64,000 bases of DNA, taken from NCBI GenBank assembly GCA_017557665.1, contig JAFYYI010000003.1, forward strand, positions 124,001-188,000. Reading direction: 5' to 3'. This stretch comes from Muribaculaceae bacterium (GTDB lineage: Bacteria > Bacteroidota > Bacteroidia > Bacteroidales > Muribaculaceae). The position numbers were made by a program, and so were the translations under genes. Of the stretch, positions 31,665 to 39,782 are shown piece after piece. The notes under the pieces were generated by a model. That model was not told where the DNA came from and made no database searches. It saw only the letters and a list, made by a program, of their open reading frames with translations. Position 1 is the stretch's first letter. Every line of letters starts with the position of its first letter.

Positions 31665-32441
31665 TTATTCGGTCGTGGCGGTGGCCAGAACCTGCTCGCA
31701 GAATTCCTGGTCCTGCTTGAGACGGTCGAGCGCCTTCTTGGAAGCCAGCTGGTGGGACTCTTTCTTGCTGTAGCCCACGGCGTCGCTGGCAAACAGGCCG
31801 CCCAGCAGGATGGCGGTGCGGAAGACGGGGTTCTTGTCGGCGTCGGCATAGGAATCCACGAGTTCAAACTCGATGGCGATGCGGTATTTCTGGGTCCACT
31901 CGATAAGGCGGGACTTGAAGTTCTGCTCTGTCTTGACCAGGTCGTTGAGGTTGAAGTGCTTTTTCACCAATCGGTTGATGATGAATTCACGGCAACGCTG
32001 GTAACCCTGGTCCAGGTAGACGGCGCCAACCAGCGCCTCGAGGGCGTTGCCGCAGATGTAGCTGTTGTGGGACGAGGTGTGCATCATCGCGCGCACGTGG
32101 CTGTCGAGATGAAGCTTGTTGCCGACGCGGTTCAGGCTCTCGCGCTGCACGATCTTGGCGCGTGTCGAGGTCAGGAAACCCTCATGCTTGTGGGGGTAGG
32201 TGGAGTAGAGATAGTCGGCCACGACGGTGTCCAGCACAGCGTCGCCCAGGAACTCCAGGCGCTCGTTGTTGGTCCAGTGGCCGTCAGGCGTCTTCACGGG
32301 CTTGGAGCGGTGCACCATCGCCAGCTGGTAGAGCTTGATGTCACGAGGATAGTAGCCGGTGGTATTGTGTATAAAAACATAAAGCCCCTTATCCTTGACG
32401 AAAAGGAGCTTTATGAGTGATATGGCGTTGCTCAACAACAT
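31665..32441 (-). CDS. rnc: Ribonuclease III
   Basis: 258 residues. The nuclease domain has NNERLEFLGDAVLDTVVADYLY (near 60-81), the RNase III signature with the essential Glu/Asp, and GNALEALVGAVYLDQGY with the second Glu; the position of E. coli Asp114 is Asn here. The double-stranded RNA-binding domain is DKNPVFRTAILLGGLFASDAVGYSKKESHQLASKKALDRL. It cleaves rRNA precursors and structured mRNA. The long N-terminal lead (LLSNAISLIKLLFVKDKGLYVFIHNTTG) is usual in Bacteroidetes. It is the third gene of acpP-fabF-rnc, 22 bases after fabF. Confidence 0.95.
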   Translation of the reverse strand: MLLSNAISLIKLLFVKDKGLYVFIHNTTGYYPRDIKLYQLAMVHRSKPVKTPDGHWTNNERLEFLGDAVLDTVVADYLYSTYPHKHEGFLTSTRAKIVQRESLNRVGNKLHLDSHVRAMMHTSSHNSYICGNALEALVGAVYLDQGYQRCREFIINRLVKKHFNLNDLVKTEQNFKSRLIEWTQKYRIAIEFELVDSYADADKNPVFRTAILLGGLFASDAVGYSKKESHQLASKKALDRLKQDQEFCEQVLATATTE

Positions 32442-32463
32442 CGGTTGTCAGTGCCAGTGATTT

Positions 32464-33747
32464 TTATTTCTGGAATTTCTTGACGATGATGCTGGCATTG
32501 TGTCCGCCGAATCCAAACGTGTTGGAAAGGGCAATGTTAACTGTTCGCTTCTGGGCCTTGTTGAACGTGAAGTTCATCTTGTAGTCGATTTCCTCATCCT
32601 CGTCGCCGTCAGCATGGTTGATGGTGGGAGGAACGATGTCGTCACGGCAGGCCAGCAGGCAGAAGACAGCCTCCATGGCACCGGTGGCGCCCAGCATGTG
32701 ACCGGTCATCGACTTGGTGCTGCTCACGTTGAGCTTGTAGGCGTGCTCGCCGAACACGTCCTTCAAGGCGTGTGCCTCGCTCAGGTCACCCACGGGAGTG
32801 GAAGTTCCATGAGCGTTCACATAGTCAACATCCTCAGGCTTGATGCCGGCATCCTCGATGGCGCGCTGCATCACGAGCTTGGCGCCCAGACCCTCGGGAT
32901 GACTGGTGGTGATGTGATAAGCGTCGGCACTCATGCCGCCACCGATAACCTCACCGTAGATCTTGGCACCGCGGGCCAGCGCGTGTTCGAGCTCTTCAAA
33001 CACCAGACATACACCGCCCTCACCCATGACGAAACCGTCGCGTGAACCGCTGAAGGGACGCGAAGCGCCCTCGGGATCGTCGTTGCGCAGCGAGATGGCC
33101 TTCATCGCATTGAAGCCGCCCACGCCAGCAGGGAACAAGGGAGCCTCGCTACCGCCGGTGACGATAGCCTTGGCCTTGCCCAAACGCACGTAGTTGAAGG
33201 CGTCGATGAGCGCATTGGTCGAAGTAGCACATGCCGAAACAACACCGAAGTTAGGGCCGCGGAAACCGTACTTGATTGAAATCTGGCCGGCGGCGATATC
33301 GGCAATCATGGTCGGGATGAAGAACGGACTGTACATCGGACCACGGTCCTCATGCCTGGCATAATCACCTGACTGATCTTCAAAGGTGTGGAGGCCACCG
33401 ATTCCTGACGCGAAAATCACGCCCACCTCGTCGCGGTCAATACCCTCGGCGAGCAGGTTGGCGTCCTCAACGGCTTGCTTGGCGCAGGCCAGCGCATACT
33501 GTGTGTACAGGTCGTTGCGCTTGAAGTCCTTCAGCTCGCGGCGGTCGTTGGGGTCGGTCAAGTAGTTCAGCGGATCAAAACCCTTGATTGTGCAGGCAAA
33601 CTTGGTCTTGAACAGTGTAGTATCAAAATAGGTAATGGGTCCGGCTCCGCTCACTCCCTTCAGGGCGTTGTTCCATGTTGTCTCAACGTCCATTCCCAGG
33701 GGTGTAATGGCACCCAGACCTGTTACCACAACTCGTTTTAATTCCAT
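32464..33747 (-). CDS. fabF: Beta-ketoacyl-ACP synthase II
   Basis: 427 residues. Thiolase fold with the Cys-His-His triad: VSACATSTNALIDA (Cys), NAHGTSTPVGDLSE (His) and TKSMTGHMLGATGAME (Lys-His). VVTGLGAITPLGMDV opens the protein. It elongates acyl-ACP with malonyl-ACP in type II fatty-acid synthesis. It follows acpP in the same direction, across a hairpin with a T-run, and precedes rnc. This is the usual Bacteroidetes arrangement. Confidence 0.97.
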   Translation of the reverse strand: MELKRVVVTGLGAITPLGMDVETTWNNALKGVSGAGPITYFDTTLFKTKFACTIKGFDPLNYLTDPNDRRELKDFKRNDLYTQYALACAKQAVEDANLLAEGIDRDEVGVIFASGIGGLHTFEDQSGDYARHEDRGPMYSPFFIPTMIADIAAGQISIKYGFRGPNFGVVSACATSTNALIDAFNYVRLGKAKAIVTGGSEAPLFPAGVGGFNAMKAISLRNDDPEGASRPFSGSRDGFVMGEGGVCLVFEELEHALARGAKIYGEVIGGGMSADAYHITTSHPEGLGAKLVMQRAIEDAGIKPEDVDYVNAHGTSTPVGDLSEAHALKDVFGEHAYKLNVSSTKSMTGHMLGATGAMEAVFCLLACRDDIVPPTINHADGDEDEEIDYKMNFTFNKAQKRTVNIALSNTFGFGGHNASIIVKKFQK

Positions 33748-33772
33748 GTGGTAGTAGGAAATTTAAATAAAA

Positions 33773-33829
33773 AGGTGGATGCCATGTTGGGCGCCCCGAA
33801 TCCTCAAGGCTCATACATGGAATCCACCT
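33773..33829 (-). terminator. Attenuator-like hairpin between acpP and fabF
   Basis: On the coding strand AGGTGGAT...CATG pairs with CATG...ATCCACCT across a 2x2 mismatch and is followed by CTTTTTTATTT. It looks like an intrinsic terminator placed inside the operon, so partial read-through would give more acpP than fabF message. Confidence 0.7.
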
Positions 33830-33841
33830 GTGAGAAATTTT

Positions 33842-34084
33842 TTATTCGGCAGCCTTAGCCTCTTCGATGAACTTAATGGCGTCGCCTACGTTTTGGATGG
33901 TCTCAGACTTGTCATCGGGAATCTTGATGTCGAACTGCTTCTCAAATTCCATGATCAGCTCGACGGTATCAAGGCTATCAGCACCCAGGTCCTGGCTGAA
34001 AGTAGCCTCGGGGGTTACCTCAGACTCGCTAACACCTAACTTGTCAACGATAATTTGTTTTACTCTTTCTTCAATTTCTGACAT
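33842..34084 (-). CDS. acpP: Acyl carrier protein
   Basis: 80 residues, standard length. The 4'-phosphopantetheine serine is in [15 protein letters not shown] (Ser 36-37 region). Acidic four-helix protein starting [23 protein letters not shown]. It carries acyl chains for FabF and the other fatty-acid enzymes. It is the first gene of the operon, and the terminator-like hairpin follows directly. A long AT-rich leader (34085-34200) holds no perfect -7/-33 pair that I can support. Confidence 0.97.
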   Translation of the reverse strand: MSEIEERVKQIIVDKLGVSESEVTPEATFSQDLGADSLDTVELIMEFEKQFDIKIPDDKSETIQNVGDAIKFIEEAKAAE

Positions 34085-34498
34085 AGTCGTAAAATTTAAA
34101 TGTTATGTAAAAATATTTGTTTTCGCTTTTTTGCGACTGCAAAGGAAATACTTTTTCTTCAAACAATAAAGAAAAATTTACTTAATTTGCGCCCTATTGG
34201 GGATTTTTAGTCTTTATCTTGATGAAACACAATGTTTTTAAACAAATTTTCAAAGTTTTTACTTCAAACTACTGTTAAAAAATGTAATAACTTTCACTTT
34301 GCACCTTCGTGTCTTTTCCTGCAAAAAACCTGCCCAATGCAAAAATCACCCATTGGACAATCCCCCCTTGAAAAGGTTTAATCCACCCAACATTTTTTCA
34401 AAAAAAATCGAGAATTCCTAGATTTTCTAGATCCTCTAGATGTTCTAGATTCTCTAGTGCATCTAGCGTTCTGGTCTTCACTGGAGTGTAGCGCGGGG
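34085..34498. other. AT-rich gap of about 410 bases
   Basis: No gene is seen. It holds the acpP leader on the right-to-left strand, T/A runs up to 34200 and a CTAGATT-type word repeat at its far end (34416-34468). Nothing else is supported. Confidence 0.6.
34416..34468. repeat. Nonamer-like repeat (TTCTAGATC)
   Basis: Six copies of TCTAGAT/CTCTAGA words downstream of the rnz stop. The same CTAG-centred word fills gaps at 61.5 and 63.1 kb. Confidence 0.8.
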
Positions 34499-35419
34499 CT
34501 ACAGCTCATTCAGGTTGATGACCATGCCCTCGTTGGCCAGGCGTGTGTCGGGAAAGATGCTGCGGGCCTCGTCGAGCAGTGGCGTCTCGTCGATATAACG
34601 CTTGGAAAAGTGGCCTAGAATGAGCTGTTTCACTCCGGCTTCACGGGCGACGGTGGCGGCTTCGAGCGAGGTGCTGTGGTAGCGCTGGTGGGCCTTGACG
34701 CGCAGGCTGTCGTCGTAGGTGGCCTCGTGGTAGAGCCAGTCAACGCCGGCAACATTCTTGATGACGCGGCGCGAGAACTTGGTGTCGCTACAATAAGCGT
34801 AACTGATGGACGGGTCGGCAGGTGTGGTGAGTTGATCGTTGGGGATGACGATGCCTTCGGGCGTCACCCAGTCTTCGCCTTGCCGCAGGGCGTTCATGGC
34901 ATAATGCGGCACACCGAGCCTCACGGCCTCCTCGCCGATGATGTGGCGCATCTTGGGTTTCTCCCTGAACAGGAATCCCACGGCTGGCACGCGGTGCACT
35001 AGGGGGAAGGTGGTGACCGTCAAGGCATCATCCTCCCAGATGACGCGCTTGTGGGTGTCGATGACGTTAAACCGTACCTCGAACGGGCGCTCACGACAGA
35101 AGTAGTCCAGCATCTCAGAGAACAGTTCTACACCGTCCTGGAAGGTGTGGATGGTCAACGAATTGCTGCGCTTGAGCAGCGCCATGGTCGATACCAGCCC
35201 CGGCAGGCCGAAACAGTGGTCGCCGTGCAGGTGGCTGATGAAGATGTGGTTCAGCCTCATCAGCTTCAGCCCCATGCGCCTCACGGCCAGTTGCGCCGCC
35301 TCGCCGCAGTCAATCATCATCAGGTTGTCGCGCACGTTGAGGACCTGGCATGACGGTTGATGGCGCGGCGTCATCGTCGCGCTCCCGCAGCCCAGTATGT
35401 TCAATTCGAGTCGGGTCAT
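34499..35419 (-). CDS. rnz: Ribonuclease Z
   Basis: 306 residues from MTRLELNILGCGSATMTP; the open frame continues 36 codons upstream to a GTG but with no family likeness. MBL-fold motif FISHLHGDHCFGLPG (HxHxDH), VIDTHK, the tRNA-binding exosite in FLFREKPKM...AVRLGVPHYAMNALRQG, CSDTKFSRR, LYHEATY and LGHFSKRY. It removes 3' trailers from tRNA precursors, or processes CCA-bearing ones as RNase BN-like. The length matches bacterial short-form RNase Z. It is a monocistronic gene with a CTAG word repeat after the stop. Confidence 0.95.
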   Translation of the reverse strand: MTRLELNILGCGSATMTPRHQPSCQVLNVRDNLMMIDCGEAAQLAVRRMGLKLMRLNHIFISHLHGDHCFGLPGLVSTMALLKRSNSLTIHTFQDGVELFSEMLDYFCRERPFEVRFNVIDTHKRVIWEDDALTVTTFPLVHRVPAVGFLFREKPKMRHIIGEEAVRLGVPHYAMNALRQGEDWVTPEGIVIPNDQLTTPADPSISYAYCSDTKFSRRVIKNVAGVDWLYHEATYDDSLRVKAHQRYHSTSLEAATVAREAGVKQLILGHFSKRYIDETPLLDEARSIFPDTRLANEGMVINLNEL

Positions 35420-35514
35420 CTTTTCAGTCTGCAAAGGTAGTGTTTTTTCTTGGTCCAGGCAACTCCAGCCTGTCGGCTTTCCGTCATCATGCTGCCGGGG
35501 GAAAAATAAAATGC

Positions 35515-35536
35515 ACGGTTGTTTCACAACAACCGT
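35515..35536 (+). promoter_or_regulatory. Perfect hairpin before a 37-codon ORF
   Basis: ACGGTTGTT, loop TCAC, AACAACCGT; the stem extends by three further pairs past one mismatch. It lies 28 bases before the small ORF with CCTAAACCTTAAAAATC between. It could be the 5' end of a small RNA or leader. Confidence 0.5.
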
Positions 35537-35564
35537 ACATCCTAAACCTTAAAAATCTAATCCT

Positions 35565-35678
35565 ATGAAAAAACTTGATGCAAAATTACAGGTTCTCAGC
35601 GAATTGTCAAAATTTCTGATTGAAATATTTCTAAAAATGCTACGAAAAATTGTTAAATCTCATCCCTATGATTTCTAA
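35565..35678 (+). CDS. Possible 37-residue small protein
   Basis: ATG at 35565 to TAA at 35676-35678. The protein starts MKKLDAKLQVLSELSKFLIE and ends KSHPYDF, and would form a single amphipathic basic helix with no signal peptide. It lies alone in a 390-base gap between rnz and the Ser/Arg-rich gene, preceded by a perfect hairpin and no obvious ribosome site (Bacteroidetes often lack one). It could equally be a non-coding RNA whose sequence happens to be open. The family is unknown. Confidence 0.35.
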   Translation: MKKLDAKLQVLSELSKFLIEIFLKMLRKIVKSHPYDF

Positions 35679-35735
35679 TAGTATTATTTCTTGTCTTTTT
35701 GAGGCTTGAATCACCCCGTTTTTCCCCACTAAAAA

Positions 35736-35770
35736 CAAGAGGCGGACAGCCTCTTGCCGTCCGCCTCTTG
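35736..35770 (-). terminator. Terminator of the Ser/Arg-rich gene
   Basis: CAAGAGGCGGAC, 11-base loop, GTCCGCCTCTTG: a perfect 12-bp stem 42 bases past the stop, with TGTTTTTAG on the exit side of the minus strand. Confidence 0.8.
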
Positions 35771-35811
35771 ATAGTCATTTAATCGTGCGTATGTTTTGTT
35801 GCTTATCTGGA

Positions 35812-37272
35812 TCAGTAACCAATCGACAAGGTGGTGTAGTAGTGACCCAGGTTGCTGTTCATCGAGAGCGTTACCCATCCGGTGCTGTTTCCTCCGTACC
35901 AGCTGATACCTTCGCTGGTGCTGGCGACAGGCTGACCATAGACCCTGCACAGGCTGCGGTAGATCCTGTCATAGCGGTGGGTGCTGTAGGAGGGAGACAC
36001 GAAGATGAATTGAGCGTTGACCAATCTGTTACCGTCATCGTAGCACAGCATGACATCGTCCCAGATGAGGTTGAGCAGAGGCACATCTCTCAGGTAGATG
36101 ATGTGGTCGGCATATCCGTCGATGTAGTAGCCGTTGTAGTACAGATAGTCGAGCGAAGTGTCAAAGAACGTTCCGAAGGTGATGCCCAGAATCCTGTCGA
36201 TCACGGGGGCTCCGGCGTAGGGTACCCAACCAGCGGGAATTACAGGGCGATACCATACATAGGGAGCGGGACGATAGGGACGTGCAGGGGGCGGCAGGGG
36301 ACGACTCCAGTTGTGGTTCGTGTAGTTCCTGTGGAAGTCGTTGTGGTAGTGGTGGTTCGTGTAGTCATAGTGGTTGTGGTTGTCGTAACCATGACGATCG
36401 TTGCCATGTCCTCTACCGTGACCGTTGCCGTTGCCGTTGCCGTGTCCGTGGCCTCCGTTGGGCTTGCCGCCGTGGTCTTTGTCCACGCCGTCGTGTCCGC
36501 CGTTGTGTCCACCATTGGGCTTACCGCCGTTGGGCTTGCCACCATCAGGCTTGCCACCGTGGGGCTTACCGCCGCGCCTGTCATTCTCGGTCTTGGCATC
36601 GCCGCGTGAAGTGGCGCTGGTGCGGGGAACATTCTTGTCGCTGGTGGTCATGTGCTTGGTGTTGTCCTTGGGACGGGTCACATCGGTCGTTCCGGTATGG
36701 CCGCTGGTGCTGCTGTTGCCACCGCGATTGATGTTGCTGTTGTCACCACGGGTCGTGGCGCCTCCGGAGCGGGTACCGCGGTTCGAAGAACTCGAACTGG
36801 GAGTCGTCACCGTGGAGGGACGGTTGTTGTCGCGACGATCAACGCTGCTGGGAGCACCGGATGTGCGGCTGGTGCTGGGAGCCGTAGTGCTGCGAGACAC
36901 CTGAGGGGTCGTCTGGTTGCGGCTCGTGGTAGGATTGCTGCGGTTCACCTGCGGGGTGGCCTGGCTGCGGCTCGAACTGCTGGAGCTGCTGCGGCTCACC
37001 TGCGGGGTGGCCTGACTGCGGCTCGAAGTGCTGGAGCTGCTGCGGCTCACCTGCGGGGTGGCCTGGCTGCGGCTAGAACTGCTGGAGCTGCTGCGAGACA
37101 CCGTCGGTGCCGATGCGGTGTTAGAACGTGAGACAGCTGCCGACTGGCTTCTGCTGCTGGAGCTGCCCCCTTGTGAACGACCGCGGCCTTGGGCCATGGC
37201 GTCGGATGCGCTGAAGATCAGACATCCCATGAGCGCGAAGCTCATCATGATTTTTGTAACAGAAGTTTTCAT
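35812..37272 (-). CDS. Secreted Ser/Arg-repeat protein with folded C-terminal domain
   Basis: 486 residues. Signal peptide ending ASDAMAQG (about 28). Residues 30-130 are Ser/Arg-rich and include three exact-type 17-residue repeats (SRSSSSSSSRSQATPQV). From 130 to 330 the sequence is rich in Arg, Thr, Asn, Gly, His, with a Lys-Pro-x-Gly-Gly run, and looks unstructured. The last 145 residues are aromatic and beta-rich (PAPYVWYRPVIPAGWVPYAG, IIYLRDVPLLNLIWDDVMLC) and form a domain of the kind found in Bacteroidales periplasmic proteins. The function is unknown. A strong terminator follows and a CGTCTA-type promoter precedes it. Confidence 0.8.
   Translation of the reverse strand: MKTSVTKIMMSFALMGCLIFSASDAMAQGRGRSQGGSSSSRSQSAAVSRSNTASAPTVSRSSSSSSSRSQATPQVSRSSSSTSSRSQATPQVSRSSSSSSSRSQATPQVNRSNPTTSRNQTTPQVSRSTTAPSTSRTSGAPSSVDRRDNNRPSTVTTPSSSSSNRGTRSGGATTRGDNSNINRGGNSSTSGHTGTTDVTRPKDNTKHMTTSDKNVPRTSATSRGDAKTENDRRGGKPHGGKPDGGKPNGGKPNGGHNGGHDGVDKDHGGKPNGGHGHGNGNGNGHGRGHGNDRHGYDNHNHYDYTNHHYHNDFHRNYTNHNWSRPLPPPARPYRPAPYVWYRPVIPAGWVPYAGAPVIDRILGITFGTFFDTSLDYLYYNGYYIDGYADHIIYLRDVPLLNLIWDDVMLCYDDGNRLVNAQFIFVSPSYSTHRYDRIYRSLCRVYGQPVASTSEGISWYGGNSTGWVTLSMNSNLGHYYTTLSIGY
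36946..37098 (-). repeat. Three 51-base in-frame tandem repeats
   Basis: CACCTGCGGGGTGGCC recurs at 36946, 36997 and 37048, exactly 51 bases apart. Each unit encodes 17 residues, so copy number can change without a frameshift. Confidence 0.9.
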
Positions 37273-37319
37273 AATCGTGTTGTATTAAATTGTCCAACAA
37301 AGTTTTTTTCTTTGTCTTT

Positions 37320-37348
37320 TAGACGGCAAACCACTTGCCAAGTTTAAC
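37320..37348 (-). promoter_or_regulatory. Candidate ECF-sigma promoter (GTTAAACTT-N14-CGTCTA)
   Basis: On the minus strand GTTAAACTT, 14 bases, CGTCTAAAAG, 48 bases before the start of the Ser/Arg-repeat gene. Spacing is slightly longer than in the other three candidates. Confidence 0.45.
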
Positions 37349-37396
37349 TAGTATATGCGGGATAACCCCGTCCAATCGCCTTATTAGGCATAAAAT

Positions 37397-37435
37397 TGCG
37401 ACCAATCCCCCTTTTTCATAGATGAATCGGTCGCA
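37397..37435. terminator. Possible terminator downstream of queA
   Basis: TGCGACC (37397) and GGTCGCA (37429) enclose 25 bases with a small inner dyad TTCAT-AG-ATGAA; a run of T follows on the plus strand and AATTTTA on the minus strand. Weak support. Confidence 0.35.
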
Positions 37436-37488
37436 TTTTTTTCGGTGTTTGCCCTCGTTTACCTCGATTATTCAGTAAATCTCGGCAA

Positions 37489-38730
37489 TTATCGTAGCAG
37501 CAGCTGGGCGTCGCCGTAGGACAGGAAACGGAATCCGTGCGCCATGGCATAGTCATACATCCCTCTCCACTGGCCGTTGCCCACAAAGGCGGCCACGAGC
37601 AACAGCAACGTGGACTGCGGCTGGTGGAAATTGGTGATCATGCCGTCAACGATGCGGTACTGGAAGCCCGGGGCTATCATCAGCTGGGTGCTGCCCATGT
37701 AGGTGTCGGCGTGATGACGGTCTAGGTAATCGACAATGTTCTGCAAGGCCTTCCCGGTCGAAATCTCGCACGGCGTGGTGTAAGGCATCCACTGGGTCAC
37801 GGTGAGCGCTTCCTCGTCGGCATCGGGGTTGTCCTCCAGGATTTGGCCGATGTAGTAGAGGCTCTCGAGGGTGCGCACGCTGGTGGTGCCCACGGCGATG
37901 ACAGGGCCGGGGGCGTTAATGATGTCCTGGATGACGTCGCGCGGCACGCTGATGAACTCGTAGTGCATCGGGTGGTCGCCGATGTGCTCGCTCTTGACGG
38001 GCTGGAAGGTGCCGGCTCCCACATGAAGCGTGATTTCGCGACGCGTGATGCCGCGGGCGTCACACTCGGCCAGCACCTCGTCGGTAAAGTGTAGACCGGC
38101 CGTCGGGGCGGCGACACTGCCGTCGATGTGGCTGTAGACCGTCTGATAATCGGTGGAGTCGCTCTCCTCGGTGCCGCGGTTCAGATAGGGCGGTATGGGA
38201 ATCTCGCCGATGGCCTCAAGCACGTCGGCAAAGGTGATCTGCTCATCATGGCCGTCCCAGTCAAAGGCGATTTCCCACGCGTTGCCGCGCTGCTCGCCAC
38301 GAGTGGCGGCCAGGGTGACCTCCTGCCCCTCGATGGTGATGGTCTGGGTGAGGGCGCCTTGTTTCCAGCGCTTGCTGTTGCCTACCAGGCACTGCCACAC
38401 GCAATGCCCCGTGGTCTGGAAAATCTGCTCGTAGTCACGTGGCATCACGGGCTCGAGGCAGAAGATTTCAATCGTCGAGCCGGTCTCCTTGCGGAACCTG
38501 AGGCGGGCATTGATCACGCGCGTGTTATTATAGATGAGTGTGGAGCGCTGGGGCAGCAGCGAGGGCACTTCCCAGAATTTCCGTTCCTCAATCTCTCCAT
38601 TTACACATTTATAATATAAGAGCTTGCATTGCTCGCGCTGGGTGAGGGGATGCTTGGCGATGCGTTCGTCGGGCAAGGGATAGTCATAGTCGGCGATGCG
38701 CAGGGCGCGGATGTCGTCAATCAGAGCCAT
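37489..38730 (-). CDS. queA: S-adenosylmethionine:tRNA ribosyltransferase-isomerase
   Basis: 413 residues, longer than E. coli QueA (about 356) but in the family's range. Motifs: DYDYPLPDERIAKHPLTQREQ at the N-terminus, STLIYNNTRVINARLRF, DYQTVYSHIDGSVAAPTAGLHF and LHVGAGTFQPVKSE, with LITNFHQPQSTLLLLVAAF near the end. It transfers the ribosyl part of SAM to preQ1-modified tRNA, giving epoxyqueuosine. menA begins six bases upstream on the same strand, so they form one transcript though functionally unrelated. Confidence 0.96.
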   Translation of the reverse strand: MALIDDIRALRIADYDYPLPDERIAKHPLTQREQCKLLYYKCVNGEIEERKFWEVPSLLPQRSTLIYNNTRVINARLRFRKETGSTIEIFCLEPVMPRDYEQIFQTTGHCVWQCLVGNSKRWKQGALTQTITIEGQEVTLAATRGEQRGNAWEIAFDWDGHDEQITFADVLEAIGEIPIPPYLNRGTEESDSTDYQTVYSHIDGSVAAPTAGLHFTDEVLAECDARGITRREITLHVGAGTFQPVKSEHIGDHPMHYEFISVPRDVIQDIINAPGPVIAVGTTSVRTLESLYYIGQILEDNPDADEEALTVTQWMPYTTPCEISTGKALQNIVDYLDRHHADTYMGSTQLMIAPGFQYRIVDGMITNFHQPQSTLLLLVAAFVGNGQWRGMYDYAMAHGFRFLSYGDAQLLLR

Positions 38731-38736
38731 GTGATA

Positions 38737-39660
38737 TCAGGAATAGATGATGAATACAATAGTGAACAAGATGGTGAAAATGAGCATGTTGCGCGCCGTT
38801 TTGCCCAACAGCGGATTCAAGGCGGCGCCGTCGCGGTGCCTGAGTTTGTACCAGGTGGCGGTGTGCATCACCAGGTAGAGCAGGGGAATGGCGAGCGTCC
38901 ACAGGGGCGGAATTTCAAGACCTCTGAAAGTCTTGCCGTGTGCCAGGGCGATTATCAGCCAGAATGAGGCCAGTATCGCCATGCCCAGGTAGCCGTTCAA
39001 CAGGTAGGCGAACGCGGTGATGGGCCTTCCTCTCATGACCGTTTGGGTCTTTTTGCCGGCAAGGCGGTCATCTTCCACATCACGGTAATTGTTGACCAGT
39101 AGCACGTTGACACCCAGCAGGCCGATGGCGATGGAGAAAAGGATCACCAGGGGGTCAAACGTCAGCGCCATCACATAGTAGGTGAGGTTGACAGGCACCA
39201 GGCCAAAAAAGATGAACACCATCAGCTCGCCCATGCCGTGATAGGAGAGGGGATAGGGCCCCGTGCTGTAGGCCAGGGCTCCCAGGACGATGACGATGCC
39301 TGCAGGCAGCAGCCACCAGCCGCCGTAAGGAATCAGGCAGCAGCCCACCACGCCAGCCAGGGCCAGCAGGCCGAAGGTGACGTTCCGAAGCGTCGTGGGG
39401 CGGATGTCGCCCTCGGTCACGCCGCGGCGCGGTCCCACGCGGCCGGGCTTGTCGGCGCCGTGCAGGTAGTCAAAGTACTCGTTGGCGGTGTTGGAGGCAA
39501 TCTGTGCCAGCAGGGCGAACGCCAGGCAGAGCACCGCGGGCACCCATTGGAACTGATGATGCCATTTAGCCAGCCCGATGGCGATGATTACACCGCTCAT
39601 CGATACCGGCAACGTCCTGAGCCTGAAACACTCCAGCCATATCTTGAGTTGTCGTTTCAT
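38737..39660 (-). CDS. menA: 1,4-dihydroxy-2-naphthoate polyprenyltransferase
   Basis: 307 residues from MKRQLKIWLECFRLRTLPVS, preferred because the 39 upstream codons read through the promoter-like AT stretch. UbiA-type membrane prenyltransferase: first aspartate motif NTANEYFDYLHGADKPGR, second NNYRDVEDDRLAGKKT, about eight to nine TM helices. It attaches the polyprenyl chain to DHNA before MenG methylates it. TAATTTTG is visible about 25 bases upstream on this strand. Chain supply may come from the synthase at 13.3 kb. Confidence 0.94.
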   Translation of the reverse strand: MKRQLKIWLECFRLRTLPVSMSGVIIAIGLAKWHHQFQWVPAVLCLAFALLAQIASNTANEYFDYLHGADKPGRVGPRRGVTEGDIRPTTLRNVTFGLLALAGVVGCCLIPYGGWWLLPAGIVIVLGALAYSTGPYPLSYHGMGELMVFIFFGLVPVNLTYYVMALTFDPLVILFSIAIGLLGVNVLLVNNYRDVEDDRLAGKKTQTVMRGRPITAFAYLLNGYLGMAILASFWLIIALAHGKTFRGLEIPPLWTLAIPLLYLVMHTATWYKLRHRDGAALNPLLGKTARNMLIFTILFTIVFIIYS

Positions 39661-39712
39661 ACACATAATATATATTGAGCCCACAAAATTACAAAAAAAG
39701 TGAAAGCTGTGT

Positions 39713-39740
39713 GTAGTTTTTATCGGGTGGCCTGCGTCTA
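39713..39740 (+). promoter_or_regulatory. Candidate ECF-sigma promoter (GTAGTTTTT-N13-CGTCTA)
   Basis: GTAGTTTTT at 39713-39721 and CGTCTA at 39735-39740, 42 bases before the first DUF805 start. The following AAGGGTAAAAAACA nearly repeats the leader at 25.48 kb. Confidence 0.55.
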
Positions 39741-39782
39741 AAGGGTAAAAAACATCATTAATCATTTCAAAATTCAAATATT

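Noticed and set aside
35420..35527. Upstream GTG start for ribonuclease Z
   Set aside because: The extra 36 residues have no family likeness and reading would cross a perfect hairpin; MTRLELNILGCGS fits the known N-terminus.
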